Part shown: positions 8,680 to 15,850 of the stretch, piece after piece
How the letters are laid out: each line of letters opens with the position of its first letter
Position numbering within the stretch: the stretch's first letter is position 1
Assembly (NCBI RefSeq): GCF_031010175.1
Contig: NZ_JAUAMB010000011.1
Location: 1-64,000, forward strand
DNA from: Halomonas sp. SpR1
GTDB lineage: Bacteria > Pseudomonadota > Gammaproteobacteria > Pseudomonadales > Halomonadaceae
DNA length: 64,000 nt
Direction of reading: 5' to 3'
Position numbers and translations under genes: made by a program
The notes under the pieces: generated by a model
Seen by the model: only the letters and a program-made list of their open reading frames with translations
Database searches by the model: none
What the model was told of the DNA's origin: nothing

Positions 8680-9549
8680 ATGGGTTATCTGATCGGCGTC
8701 ACCGCCCTATGGGCCTTCTCCTTTTCGCTGATAGGGGTTTATCTAGCGGGTCAGGTCGACAGCTACTTTGCGGTGCTTCTGCGGGTCACGCTTGCCACGC
8801 TGGTATTTTTGCCGTTTTTGCGCCCCAGCCTGCTGCGGGGTAAGCAGCGGTTGGCACTGATGGGGTTGGGCGCCATTCAGTTGGGCGTGATGTACACCTT
8901 TTTCTATCAATCTTTTTTGCTGCTGTCGGTGCCTGAAGTTCTGCTGTTCACCATCTTTACGCCTGTCTATATCGCACTGCTGGATGACCTGCTGTTTGGG
9001 CGCTTTACGCCGATCTATATAGTCACCGCGCTGCTCGCCGTGGTTGGGGCAGGGGTTATACGCTACGACGGTGTTGATAGCGGTTTCTGGGCAGGCTTTT
9101 TAGTCGTGCAGGGGGCAAACCTCTGTTTCGCGCTTGGCCAGGTAGGCTATCGTCGTCTGGCCGCTGACCTACCGCCCACCCTGGCATGGCACAACGTCTT
9201 TGGCTGGTTCTTTATTGGCGCGATGGTAGTGGCGTTGCCCGCCTATTTGCTGTTTGGCAACAGCGCCGCGCTACCGACCACGTCACTACAGTGGGGCGTG
9301 CTGGCTTGGCTAGGATTGGTGGCGTCTGGCGTCGGCTATTTCGCCTGGAACCAGGGGGCCACCAAAGTAGATGCTGGCACGCTGGCGATTATGAATAATG
9401 CGCTGGTACCGGCAGGGTTAATTGTCAATCTAGTGATCTGGAACCGCGATGCGGATATTCCACGCTTGTTGTTGGGGGCGCTTATCATGGCCGCCTCTCT
9501 ATGGCTCAACCACTGGTGGTGCCAGCGCCGTCAGGTAGCCGTTAGCTAA
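8680..9549 (+). CDS. EamA/DMT-family transporter
   Basis: A 289-residue inner-membrane protein with about ten hydrophobic helices and the two-fold EamA repeat of the drug/metabolite transporter superfamily (residues about 5-135 and 145-280; AWFLGLVASGVGYF-like segment in the second half). Members export amino acids, amines or metabolites, and the substrate cannot be read from sequence. I chose ATG 8680 over the upstream TTG at 8668 because GAGG lies 8 nt before it and the first helix starts at once. It is followed 33 nt later by nadK, which has its own ribosome site. Confidence 0.85.
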   Translation: MGYLIGVTALWAFSFSLIGVYLAGQVDSYFAVLLRVTLATLVFLPFLRPSLLRGKQRLALMGLGAIQLGVMYTFFYQSFLLLSVPEVLLFTIFTPVYIALLDDLLFGRFTPIYIVTALLAVVGAGVIRYDGVDSGFWAGFLVVQGANLCFALGQVGYRRLAADLPPTLAWHNVFGWFFIGAMVVALPAYLLFGNSAALPTTSLQWGVLAWLGLVASGVGYFAWNQGATKVDAGTLAIMNNALVPAGLIVNLVIWNRDADIPRLLLGALIMAASLWLNHWWCQRRQVAVS

Positions 9550-9582
9550 GCCTATTTGCCCGATAGCGGAGGTGTCTCCATA

Positions 9583-10557
9583 ATGGCAGCTTACGTTAGC
9601 GAGAGTCGGCCCATGAGCAACACCTTATCAGCAGGCGCTAAACCAGGGACTGTGTCGCCCTCCAGCGATCAATCAGGTAGGCCCTTTAAAACTATCGGGC
9701 TGATTGGCCGGCTGGGGAGTGACAAAGTGGTCGACTCCCTGCAGCGGTTGGTGACCTATCTTATTGCCCATGATTACGCGGTGTTGGTAGAAGACCGCAC
9801 CGCCACCGTGATACCACACCATGGCCAGCCTGAAGCCAGCCGCCGTATGCTGGGTGAGCTGTGTGACTTGGTGATTGTGGTGGGAGGCGATGGCAGTCTG
9901 TTGGGGGCGGCCCGGGCCCTCTGCCGAAGCGGTACGCTGATTTTAGGCGTTAACCGTGGCCGCTTGGGGTTTCTTACCGATATTTCTCCAGATGAATTAG
10001 AAACCCGCGTCAGTGAAGTGCTGGCGGGGGAATTTGAGGTTGAACAGCGCTTTTTACTCGATACCGTGCTTTACCGTAACGGTGTAGCGGTAGGTAATGG
10101 TGACGCCTTGAACGAAGTCGTGCTGCATCCTGGCAAAGCGGTGCGCATGATAGAGTTTGAGCTGTTTATTGATGGCCAGTTTGTGTATAGCCAGCGCAGC
10201 GATGGCTTGATTGTCGCTACCCCCACCGGCTCTACGGCCTACGCGCTTTCTGGCGGTGGGCCAATTATGCACCCCAAGCTGGATGTCGTAACGCTGGTGC
10301 CGATGTTCCCCCATACGCTATCGAGTCGCCCCATCGTGATTGACGCCGCCAGCGAAATACGTATTCACATTGGCGAAACCAATCAATCCTATCCACATAT
10401 CAGTTGCGATGGGCAAACCCGTGCGGTGGCCAAGCCCAATGATGTACTGGTGATTACCCGCAAGCCTGAGCGAATCCAATTGGTGCATCCTATCGGTCAT
10501 AACTTCTATGAAGTGCTGCGCAGCAAATTAGGCTGGAGCCATCGGCTGGGGGATTGA
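9583..10557 (+). CDS. nadK: NAD kinase
   Basis: Phosphorylates NAD to NADP with ATP or polyphosphate. The product is 324 residues from ATG 9583 (GGAGG 10 nt upstream); a shorter start at ATG 9613 would give 314. It has the family signatures VVGGDGSLLGAAR (GGDG motif), GVNRGRLGFLTDI (NxGxLGFL-like), the ATPTGSTAYALSGGGPI segment and the ISCDGQ-like C-terminal strand. The first ~35 residues are variable and lie outside the domain. The stop overlaps the region of the next gene's ribosome site, so nadK and the phosphoesterase gene are probably one transcript. Confidence 0.95.
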   Translation: MAAYVSESRPMSNTLSAGAKPGTVSPSSDQSGRPFKTIGLIGRLGSDKVVDSLQRLVTYLIAHDYAVLVEDRTATVIPHHGQPEASRRMLGELCDLVIVVGGDGSLLGAARALCRSGTLILGVNRGRLGFLTDISPDELETRVSEVLAGEFEVEQRFLLDTVLYRNGVAVGNGDALNEVVLHPGKAVRMIEFELFIDGQFVYSQRSDGLIVATPTGSTAYALSGGGPIMHPKLDVVTLVPMFPHTLSSRPIVIDAASEIRIHIGETNQSYPHISCDGQTRAVAKPNDVLVITRKPERIQLVHPIGHNFYEVLRSKLGWSHRLGD

Positions 10558-10559
10558 AC

Positions 10560-11546
10560 ATGGAGGGATACGACCTTATTGGCGATGTTCATGGCTGCGG
10601 TGCTACGCTGGCCTCACTGCTGGAAAAATTGGGGTATCACCAGCGCAATGGTGTGTATCGTCACCCCCGCCGTAAAGTAATCTTCCTGGGCGACCTGATT
10701 GATCGCGGGCCGCGAATTCGCCTGGCAGTGACCATCGCCCGTCGAATGGTCGAGCAGGGCGAGGCATACATCGTCATGGGTAATCATGAATATAACGCGC
10801 TGGCGTACACCCACCCTGGGCCGACAGGTAGCCATAAACGCTGGTTGCGCGAGCATACGCCGCGGCATAATCGTATTATTCAAGATACCCTGGCGCAGTA
10901 TCGCGACTATACCAACGAGTGGGAAGACACTTTGGCGTGGTTTAAAACCATCCCGCTATGTTTAGAAATCGATGGTATCCGCGTGGTTCATGCCTGCTGG
11001 GACGAGGCGCTGATTGAAGAGCTGAAACAGCGTCGTCCAGATGGCTGCATGGACACGCAGTTTCTGGTCGAGTCCACCGACTCTTCCACCCAGGCGTTTA
11101 GGATCCTGGATCGTCTCACTCGAGGCCCCCATGTCTCACTGCCCGAAGGTATTGCGATACACTCCGGAGATGGTTTTAGGAGGCAGAGCTTTCGTGCCCA
11201 TTTTTGGGCCCAGGCACCGCAGCAGTGGGGCGATGTGGTCTTCCAGCCGGATAACCTGCCCGGTGATCTTGAATCCCGTGAATTGACCGATCAAGAGCGA
11301 CAAAAGCTTAGCTATTACGGGCCAGAGCAGCCGCCGCTGTTTATCGGTCACTACTGGTGCGAGGGTATACCGGCATTGCCGACGAATAATATCGCCTGTC
11401 TGGACTATAGTGCCGTCAAATATGGGCGTTTAGTGGCTTATCGCTGGAGTGGTGAGACGCTCTTAAATGCCGATCATTTTGTCTGGATTAAAGTGCCAAA
11501 AGAGGAGCGGGCGCTGCCTAAACCCTGGGAAATCGACTTTGATTAA
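10560..11546 (+). CDS. Calcineurin-like metallophosphoesterase
   Basis: A 328-residue protein with the classic metal-binding motifs in order: GDVHG (residues about 8-12), GDLIDRGP (about 45-52), GNHEY (about 74-78) and later His residues (VVHACWD, FIGHYW). These place it among PPP/ApaH-like phosphatases that use two metal ions. The substrate is unknown and could be a phosphoprotein or a dinucleotide. The ATG lies 2 nt after the nadK stop and its ribosome site (GGGGG) is inside the nadK end, which points to translational coupling. A role in nucleotide or NADP balance is speculation from context. Confidence 0.88.
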   Translation: MEGYDLIGDVHGCGATLASLLEKLGYHQRNGVYRHPRRKVIFLGDLIDRGPRIRLAVTIARRMVEQGEAYIVMGNHEYNALAYTHPGPTGSHKRWLREHTPRHNRIIQDTLAQYRDYTNEWEDTLAWFKTIPLCLEIDGIRVVHACWDEALIEELKQRRPDGCMDTQFLVESTDSSTQAFRILDRLTRGPHVSLPEGIAIHSGDGFRRQSFRAHFWAQAPQQWGDVVFQPDNLPGDLESRELTDQERQKLSYYGPEQPPLFIGHYWCEGIPALPTNNIACLDYSAVKYGRLVAYRWSGETLLNADHFVWIKVPKEERALPKPWEIDFD

Positions 11547-11604
11547 CCGCAATGATTAACAGTTTTTCATTTTATTACATAAAATTACATATTTTTTTCA
11601 AAAC

Positions 11605-11700
11605 GGCTGAACTAACCCTGACGTCGGCTATCAGAGTAAGTGTTCCCTTGAATGATCCCTTGCTTTTATTCTCCGGCGGTTCCTACCGCCGGTTTTTTTT
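11605..11700 (+). ncRNA. Candidate small RNA, copy 2
   Basis: Intergenic and orphan. It ends in a strong terminator and carries TGATCCCTTGCTT (11653-11665) just before it, as in the 7.3-kb locus. Further upstream both loci share a TC(T/A)GAGTA(T/A)GT pattern (near 7247 and 11631). The 5' end is uncertain: the upstream 60 nt are AT-rich with a 10-nt direct repeat (ATTACATAAA-ATTACAT, 11574-11590), but I cannot fix the promoter boxes. Could also be an attenuator remnant, though glpG starts well after the terminator. Confidence 0.45.
11673..11700 (+). terminator. Strong rho-independent terminator of candidate sRNA 2
   Basis: Perfect 8-bp stem CCGGCGGT/ACCGCCGG, a 4-nt loop and eight T. It lies 127 nt after the phosphoesterase stop, so it could also end the nadK operon transcript. 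Confidence 0.85.
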
Positions 11701-11786
11701 CGCCTGAATGTTGGCAGCCGTGCGGTATATTCAATACCTAACCGCTGCGGTCAGTATGCCGCCAGCGTCTTGATTAGAGGGATGTT

Positions 11787-12638
11787 ATGCGTCCAGTGAT
11801 GCTTCTGCCCGATCACGCGGATACGAGCGAACTGCGCCAGGCGCTTTGGCGCCATCGCATTGGCCACCGCATTACCGATGAGGCCGACGGCCAACTGTTA
11901 TGGATCGCCGACCCACGCCAACTTGATGCGCTTAAAGCCCTAGTCGAACGCTGGCAGCAGGGAGAGCCCCTGGTGCTTCAGCAGGCTGCTCAACGTTCAC
12001 GCAGTATGACCAACTCCTGGGCATCGCTGAAACAAGTGCCGGTGACGGCGCTGATGATTGTCATTAGCCTGATGGTATTTGCACTGATAGGTGTTTTTGG
12101 CGACCAGTTGATTGTTACTTTAACCATTGTGCCGATAGGTATTTCAGGTGGCGAACTGGTATTCGGCAATCTGACACAAACGCTAACCTCGGGCCAGGTA
12201 TGGCGCTTGTTATCGCCCGCTTTTCTGCACTTTGGCTGGATGCATTTAATCTTCAATCTAATGTGGGTGTGGTATTTCGGTCGCCAGATTGAGGCGCTCC
12301 AGGGCAGCCGTACCATGCTACTGCTGCTTATTGTGTCAGGCATTGGCGCGAATGTGGCGCAGTATGCCACTGGCACCGTGCTGTTCGGTGGTATGTCAGG
12401 CGTTGTTTACGCCTTGCTGGCCCATGTCTGGTTGATGTCTCGACGGGTGCCCGGCAGTGGTTTCTTCGTACCCCAAATGCTGATGGTCTTTATGCTCGGA
12501 TGGATGGTGTTCACCATGACCGATATGGCTGGCAGCGTTGGCTTTGGCAACGTCGCTAATGAGGCCCATTTGGGCGGCCTACTCGTGGGGCTTGTCACGG
12601 GCTGGTATTATTCATCCCGCCGTTTGAAAAACCGTTAA
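11787..12638 (+). CDS. glpG: Rhomboid intramembrane serine protease GlpG
   Basis: A 283-residue rhomboid with a cytoplasmic N-terminal domain (about 1-85, like E. coli GlpG, 276 aa) and six membrane helices. The catalytic dyad is visible: Ser204 in GGMSG and His261 in EAHLGG. The HFGWMHLIFNLMWVWYFG segment carries the conserved His and Asn of helix 2. It cleaves membrane proteins within the bilayer; the natural substrates are not known from sequence. Start ATG 11787 has GAGGG 5 nt upstream. It is followed 10 nt later by yeaC, so the two are likely co-transcribed. Confidence 0.93.
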   Translation: MRPVMLLPDHADTSELRQALWRHRIGHRITDEADGQLLWIADPRQLDALKALVERWQQGEPLVLQQAAQRSRSMTNSWASLKQVPVTALMIVISLMVFALIGVFGDQLIVTLTIVPIGISGGELVFGNLTQTLTSGQVWRLLSPAFLHFGWMHLIFNLMWVWYFGRQIEALQGSRTMLLLLIVSGIGANVAQYATGTVLFGGMSGVVYALLAHVWLMSRRVPGSGFFVPQMLMVFMLGWMVFTMTDMAGSVGFGNVANEAHLGGLLVGLVTGWYYSSRRLKNR

Positions 12639-12648
12639 GAGGCCTGCA

Positions 12649-12933
12649 ATGAGCGAAATGACGTTCGAAAAAATGATCAACCAGATGACCCCAGCGATTT
12701 ATGAGAGCCTTAAACAGGCCGTTTCGCTGCGCAAATGGCCTGATGGTCGACGCTTAACGCCGGAGCAGACTGAGCTCTGCCTGGAAGCCGTCATGCGTTT
12801 TGAGGTGGAGAACAAGGTGCCGGAAGAGAACCGTGTAGGCTACCTAGAGCAGCGTACCTGCGGGGCGGCGGCTAGTGGTGCCGGGGTGACACCTGAGATG
12901 GCGGGCTTGGCACGGGACGCCACGCGTGATTGA
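12649..12933 (+). CDS. yeaC: YeaC-like protein (DUF1315)
   Basis: A 94-residue cytoplasmic protein matching the YeaC/DUF1315 family in its first 60 residues (MINQMTPAIYESLKQAVSLRKWPDG, then RLTPEQTELCLEAVMRFE pattern). The function is not known in any organism. It lies between glpG and a DUF2797 gene, and its end overlaps the next start by 8 nt, so the two are probably translated together. Confidence 0.85.
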   Translation: MSEMTFEKMINQMTPAIYESLKQAVSLRKWPDGRRLTPEQTELCLEAVMRFEVENKVPEENRVGYLEQRTCGAAASGAGVTPEMAGLARDATRD

Positions 12934-13777
12934 AGCAGCAGTACCGGGCTTTTCAGTACAGGGTTGTTTAAGCAAAATGGCGGCGACTTTGCCCAACTGC
13001 CAAGATCAACCGGTGATTTACCACTTGCGTGCGGGTGAGCACCGTATCGCCCTTAATGAGCGTATAGGTGAGCCGCTCAGCCTGCGCTGGACGGGAGCGA
13101 TTGCCTGTACCCACTGCGGGCGAGCAACCAAGAAGAGCTTTGCCCAGGGCCACTGCTACCCCTGCTTCAAGCGGCTAGCCCAATGCGATACCTGCATCAT
13201 GAAGCCGGAAACCTGCCACTATTTCCAAGGTACTTGCCGTGAGCCGGAGTGGGGCGAGCGGCACTGCTTCCAACCCCATATTGTCTATTTGGCTAACTCG
13301 TCGGGGCTAAAAGTGGGCATTACCCGCAAAACCCAAATGCCTACCCGTTGGTTGGATCAAGGCGCTATTCAGGCGCTACCGATTCTTGAAGTGGATACGC
13401 GTCAGCAGTCCGGGTTTGTCGAAATGCTGTTCAAAGAGCAGGTGGCAGACCGCACCAACTGGCGGGCGATGCTCAAGGGCGAGGTCGAATCCATGGACTT
13501 AACCGCCGAGCGTGACCGTTTGCTCAGCCTGTTAGCCGATGGGTTGAGCCAACTGCGTGAGACCCAAGGCAGCGATTCGATTCGCACGCTGGAAGCGGCA
13601 CCGCAGCATTTTCACTACCCTGTCAGCGTTTTCCCTAAAAAAGTCGTATCGCACAATTTTGATAAGCAGCCGCTGGTGGAAGGCGTGCTGCAAGGTGTTA
13701 AGGGGCAGTATTTAATCCTTGATAACGGTGTGATAAATCTACGCAAATTCACGGGTTACGAGATACAAGTGAGTTAA
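12926..13777 (+). CDS. DUF2797 protein with cysteine clusters
   Basis: A 283-residue protein of the DUF2797 family. It has paired cysteines that could bind zinc (ACTHCGR at about 60, CYPC at about 77, CDTCIMKPETCHYFQGTC at about 86-104) and the conserved core YLANSSGLKVGITRKTQ-PTRWLDQGA (about 128-155), which resembles a GIY-YIG-like layout, although I cannot assign catalysis. I keep the GTG start at 12926 because family members begin with the GxLxKM segment seen here before the next Met (12977). No function is established. Confidence 0.85.
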   Translation: MIEAAVPGFSVQGCLSKMAATLPNCQDQPVIYHLRAGEHRIALNERIGEPLSLRWTGAIACTHCGRATKKSFAQGHCYPCFKRLAQCDTCIMKPETCHYFQGTCREPEWGERHCFQPHIVYLANSSGLKVGITRKTQMPTRWLDQGAIQALPILEVDTRQQSGFVEMLFKEQVADRTNWRAMLKGEVESMDLTAERDRLLSLLADGLSQLRETQGSDSIRTLEAAPQHFHYPVSVFPKKVVSHNFDKQPLVEGVLQGVKGQYLILDNGVINLRKFTGYEIQVS

Positions 13778-13856
13778 CCGGCTAGCCAGATGAGGGTGTT
13801 TTGACTAAGGTTAGGGGGTGATCTGATCCTGCCTTATGCAATGCAAGGAAGCCCCA

Positions 13857-14282
13857 ATGCCCTGGCTAAAACTGCTTCACATTGCCGCGCTAGTGATCTG
13901 GTGCGGTTCCCTGCTTTATCTGCCCGCCTTGCTCAGTCAGGCGCTACAGCTGCGCAAAGACTCGGGCTTTGCACAGGGCACGCCGCCCATGCCGCGGTTT
14001 TTTTATAATTCAATCGCTACCCCGGCTGCCTTAATAGCGATCGCCTCAGGCACGCTGCTGTTTCTTATCCATGGCTTGCTGGGTGGTTGGCTGATTTTAA
14101 AGCTTGGCGCAGTCGTGGCGATGGTGGCGGCTCATGGCTGTTTTGGTTTTTTAATTCTACGTATGGAAATGGGCCATTATCACTGGGTGAAAACCGCCAA
14201 CTGGGCAGCACTATGCGTGGCGTTGGCGGGGATATTAAGCGTCCTGCTGTTCGTGTTAGCTAAACCAATGGATTGGAGCTGA
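13857..14282 (+). CDS. CopD/HemJ-like four-helix membrane protein
   Basis: A 141-residue protein with about four membrane helices. Its first helix pattern (LLHIAALVIWCGSLLYLPAL) carries the His typical of CopD/HemJ-like proteins, which bind copper or haem. Start ATG 13857 has AAGGA 7 nt upstream; an earlier in-frame ATG at 13836 lacks one. It lies beside the cytochrome oxidase genes, where such proteins are often found, so a role in copper or haem supply to the oxidase is plausible but unproven. Confidence 0.7.
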   Translation: MPWLKLLHIAALVIWCGSLLYLPALLSQALQLRKDSGFAQGTPPMPRFFYNSIATPAALIAIASGTLLFLIHGLLGGWLILKLGAVVAMVAAHGCFGFLILRMEMGHYHWVKTANWAALCVALAGILSVLLFVLAKPMDWS

Positions 14283-14308
14283 TGCCGATGATGGTTAAGA
14301 AATATACT

Positions 14309-14770
14309 TCAATCGTCGACATCGACTCCGACTGCGTGTTCATAGACCAGTTGACCACCCAGCAGTCCCGCCACAGCGATCAAGGCTGCCGTCAACAGCG
14401 ATACCGCCAAGCCCCAGGGAAGAATTGCACTGGGGTCATTAAAGCGCAGCAGCCAATTCAGCGATGCCAACGAGAGCATTACGACAGCGACGATGGCGTG
14501 GCTCCAGCCGGTAACCAGACGGCGAATGCGGGGCACGGTTACCAAGTCTATAATGCCTGCCGTACTGGCAACCCATCCACCAAAAGCGCCTACCCCGGCC
14601 AACCACAAACTGGCGCGCATCCAGAAAGGGTCGCCGCTCAGCAGGAAACCGACATCGCTTGCTACCAGCGCCATCAGCGCTGCGACGGGAAAGTGGATCA
14701 TCACTGGATGCAGCGGATGGCCGGCTATAGCTGCACGGCTAACAATCGATCGTTGGCGAATTTTTTCCAT
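14309..14770 (-). CDS. DUF2231 membrane protein
   Basis: A 153-residue protein with four membrane helices and the DUF2231 start pattern (AAIAGHPLHPVMIHFPVAAL), whose His residues suggest haem or metal binding. Start ATG 14770 has AGGAAG 6 nt upstream, which excludes the longer reading from 14803. It is divergent from coxB (36 nt apart) and convergent with the CopD-like gene. DUF2231 genes recur next to haem-copper oxidase genes. The function is unknown. Confidence 0.8.
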   Translation of the reverse strand: MEKIRQRSIVSRAAIAGHPLHPVMIHFPVAALMALVASDVGFLLSGDPFWMRASLWLAGVGAFGGWVASTAGIIDLVTVPRIRRLVTGWSHAIVAVVMLSLASLNWLLRFNDPSAILPWGLAVSLLTAALIAVAGLLGGQLVYEHAVGVDVDD

Positions 14771-14806
14771 GGTCACTTCCTGTGGGCAGAAAAAGGAATT
14801 CAAGGG

Positions 14807-15850
14807 ATGAGGCTATGTATTCAACGCTTAACCTGGCAGTGGGTCAAATCGCTTGGTACGCCGCTAGCGCTGTTCGCCAGCCTATTGTTAGCTGGTTGCG
14901 CGGGGGATAAGTCTATTCTAGACCCAGCCGGCCAGGCCGCGCGAGATGTAGTGATGATCTGGTGGGTAATGCTGGGGTTTGGCACCGTGGTACTCGTGCT
15001 GGTCACCGTTTTCTGGCTGTATACCTTCAAGCGCAAAGAAGTAACGCGAACGCCTGCTGATGAGCGAAAAATAGCTCGCCGCTGGATTATAGGCGGCGGC
15101 ATTGTGCTGCCGGTGGCGAGCATTACCGCGCTATTGGCCTTCGGGGTACCCACTGGGCAGCGCTTATTGCCGCTGCCGTTAGCAGAACCACCGGAGGTCA
15201 TCGAAGTTATCGGCCATCAGTGGTGGTGGGAAGTTCGCTACCCAGGGGCGGAAGGGGGCGAGGTGGTGACCTCTAATCAACTCATTATGCCGGCGGGAGA
15301 ACCGGTTGATTTTCATGTTAGCGGTGCTGATGTGATCCACGCTTTCTGGGTGCCGCGCTTGGGTGGAAAGATCGATATGGTTCCCGGGCGGGTGAATAAG
15401 ATCCGCTTGGAGGCGGATGAGCCGGCGGTATTTGGCGCCCAGTGCGCCGAGTTCTGCGGTGCCCAGCATGCCCAAATGCAGCTCTATGTAGAAGCCGTCG
15501 AGCGCGACGATTACGAAGCTTGGCTGGCCGCCCGCCAAACGGATCAACTGGCAGCGCTAGCGGAAAACGACCAACAGCATGAATCGGCCAGGGAGGCCTT
15601 TATGACCCATTGCGCGAGCTGCCACCGGGTAGCAGGACTCTCCTCTGGTAGGGAGGGGCCAGATCTTTCTGATCTTGGCAGCCGTACCAGCCTCGGGGCG
15701 GGCATTATGGCTATGGAGAAGGGGGCGGTAACCCGCTGGCTTCAGCACCATCAAGACTTAAAGCCGGGCAACAAAATGCCGCCCCACAATGATATCGAGA
15801 CGGCCACCTTGGAGAGCTTGGGTGCTTGGCTGGAGACGCTCACCCCATGA
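14807..15850 (+). CDS. coxB: Cytochrome c oxidase subunit II with cytochrome c domain (caa3 type)
   Basis: Takes electrons from cytochrome c and passes them through CuA to subunit I. The 347-residue product is a lipoprotein (LLLAGC, Cys31), followed by two membrane helices (about 47-72 and 92-112) and a periplasmic CuA domain with ligands His178, Cys213, Glu215, Cys217, His221 and Met224 in the CAEFCGAQHAQM motif. A C-terminal cytochrome c domain has CASCH (269-273) and a likely Met324 ligand (NKMPP). The fused haem domain marks a caa3-type oxidase. ATG 14807 has AAGGA 9 nt upstream; the open frame runs further left but overlaps the DUF2231 gene. Its stop overlaps the next start (ATGA). Confidence 0.95.
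   Translation: MRLCIQRLTWQWVKSLGTPLALFASLLLAGCAGDKSILDPAGQAARDVVMIWWVMLGFGTVVLVLVTVFWLYTFKRKEVTRTPADERKIARRWIIGGGIVLPVASITALLAFGVPTGQRLLPLPLAEPPEVIEVIGHQWWWEVRYPGAEGGEVVTSNQLIMPAGEPVDFHVSGADVIHAFWVPRLGGKIDMVPGRVNKIRLEADEPAVFGAQCAEFCGAQHAQMQLYVEAVERDDYEAWLAARQTDQLAALAENDQQHESAREAFMTHCASCHRVAGLSSGREGPDLSDLGSRTSLGAGIMAMEKGAVTRWLQHHQDLKPGNKMPPHNDIETATLESLGAWLETLTP

Noticed and set aside
11574..11590. A HexR-like site before the second candidate sRNA
   Set aside because: It contains two ATTACAT direct repeats 10 nt apart, but not the TGTA-N7-TACA inverted symmetry.
14273..14806. N-terminal extension of CoxB
   Set aside because: The frame is open but overlaps the DUF2231 gene on the other strand, while ATG 14807 has a ribosome site and is followed by a lipoprotein signal.
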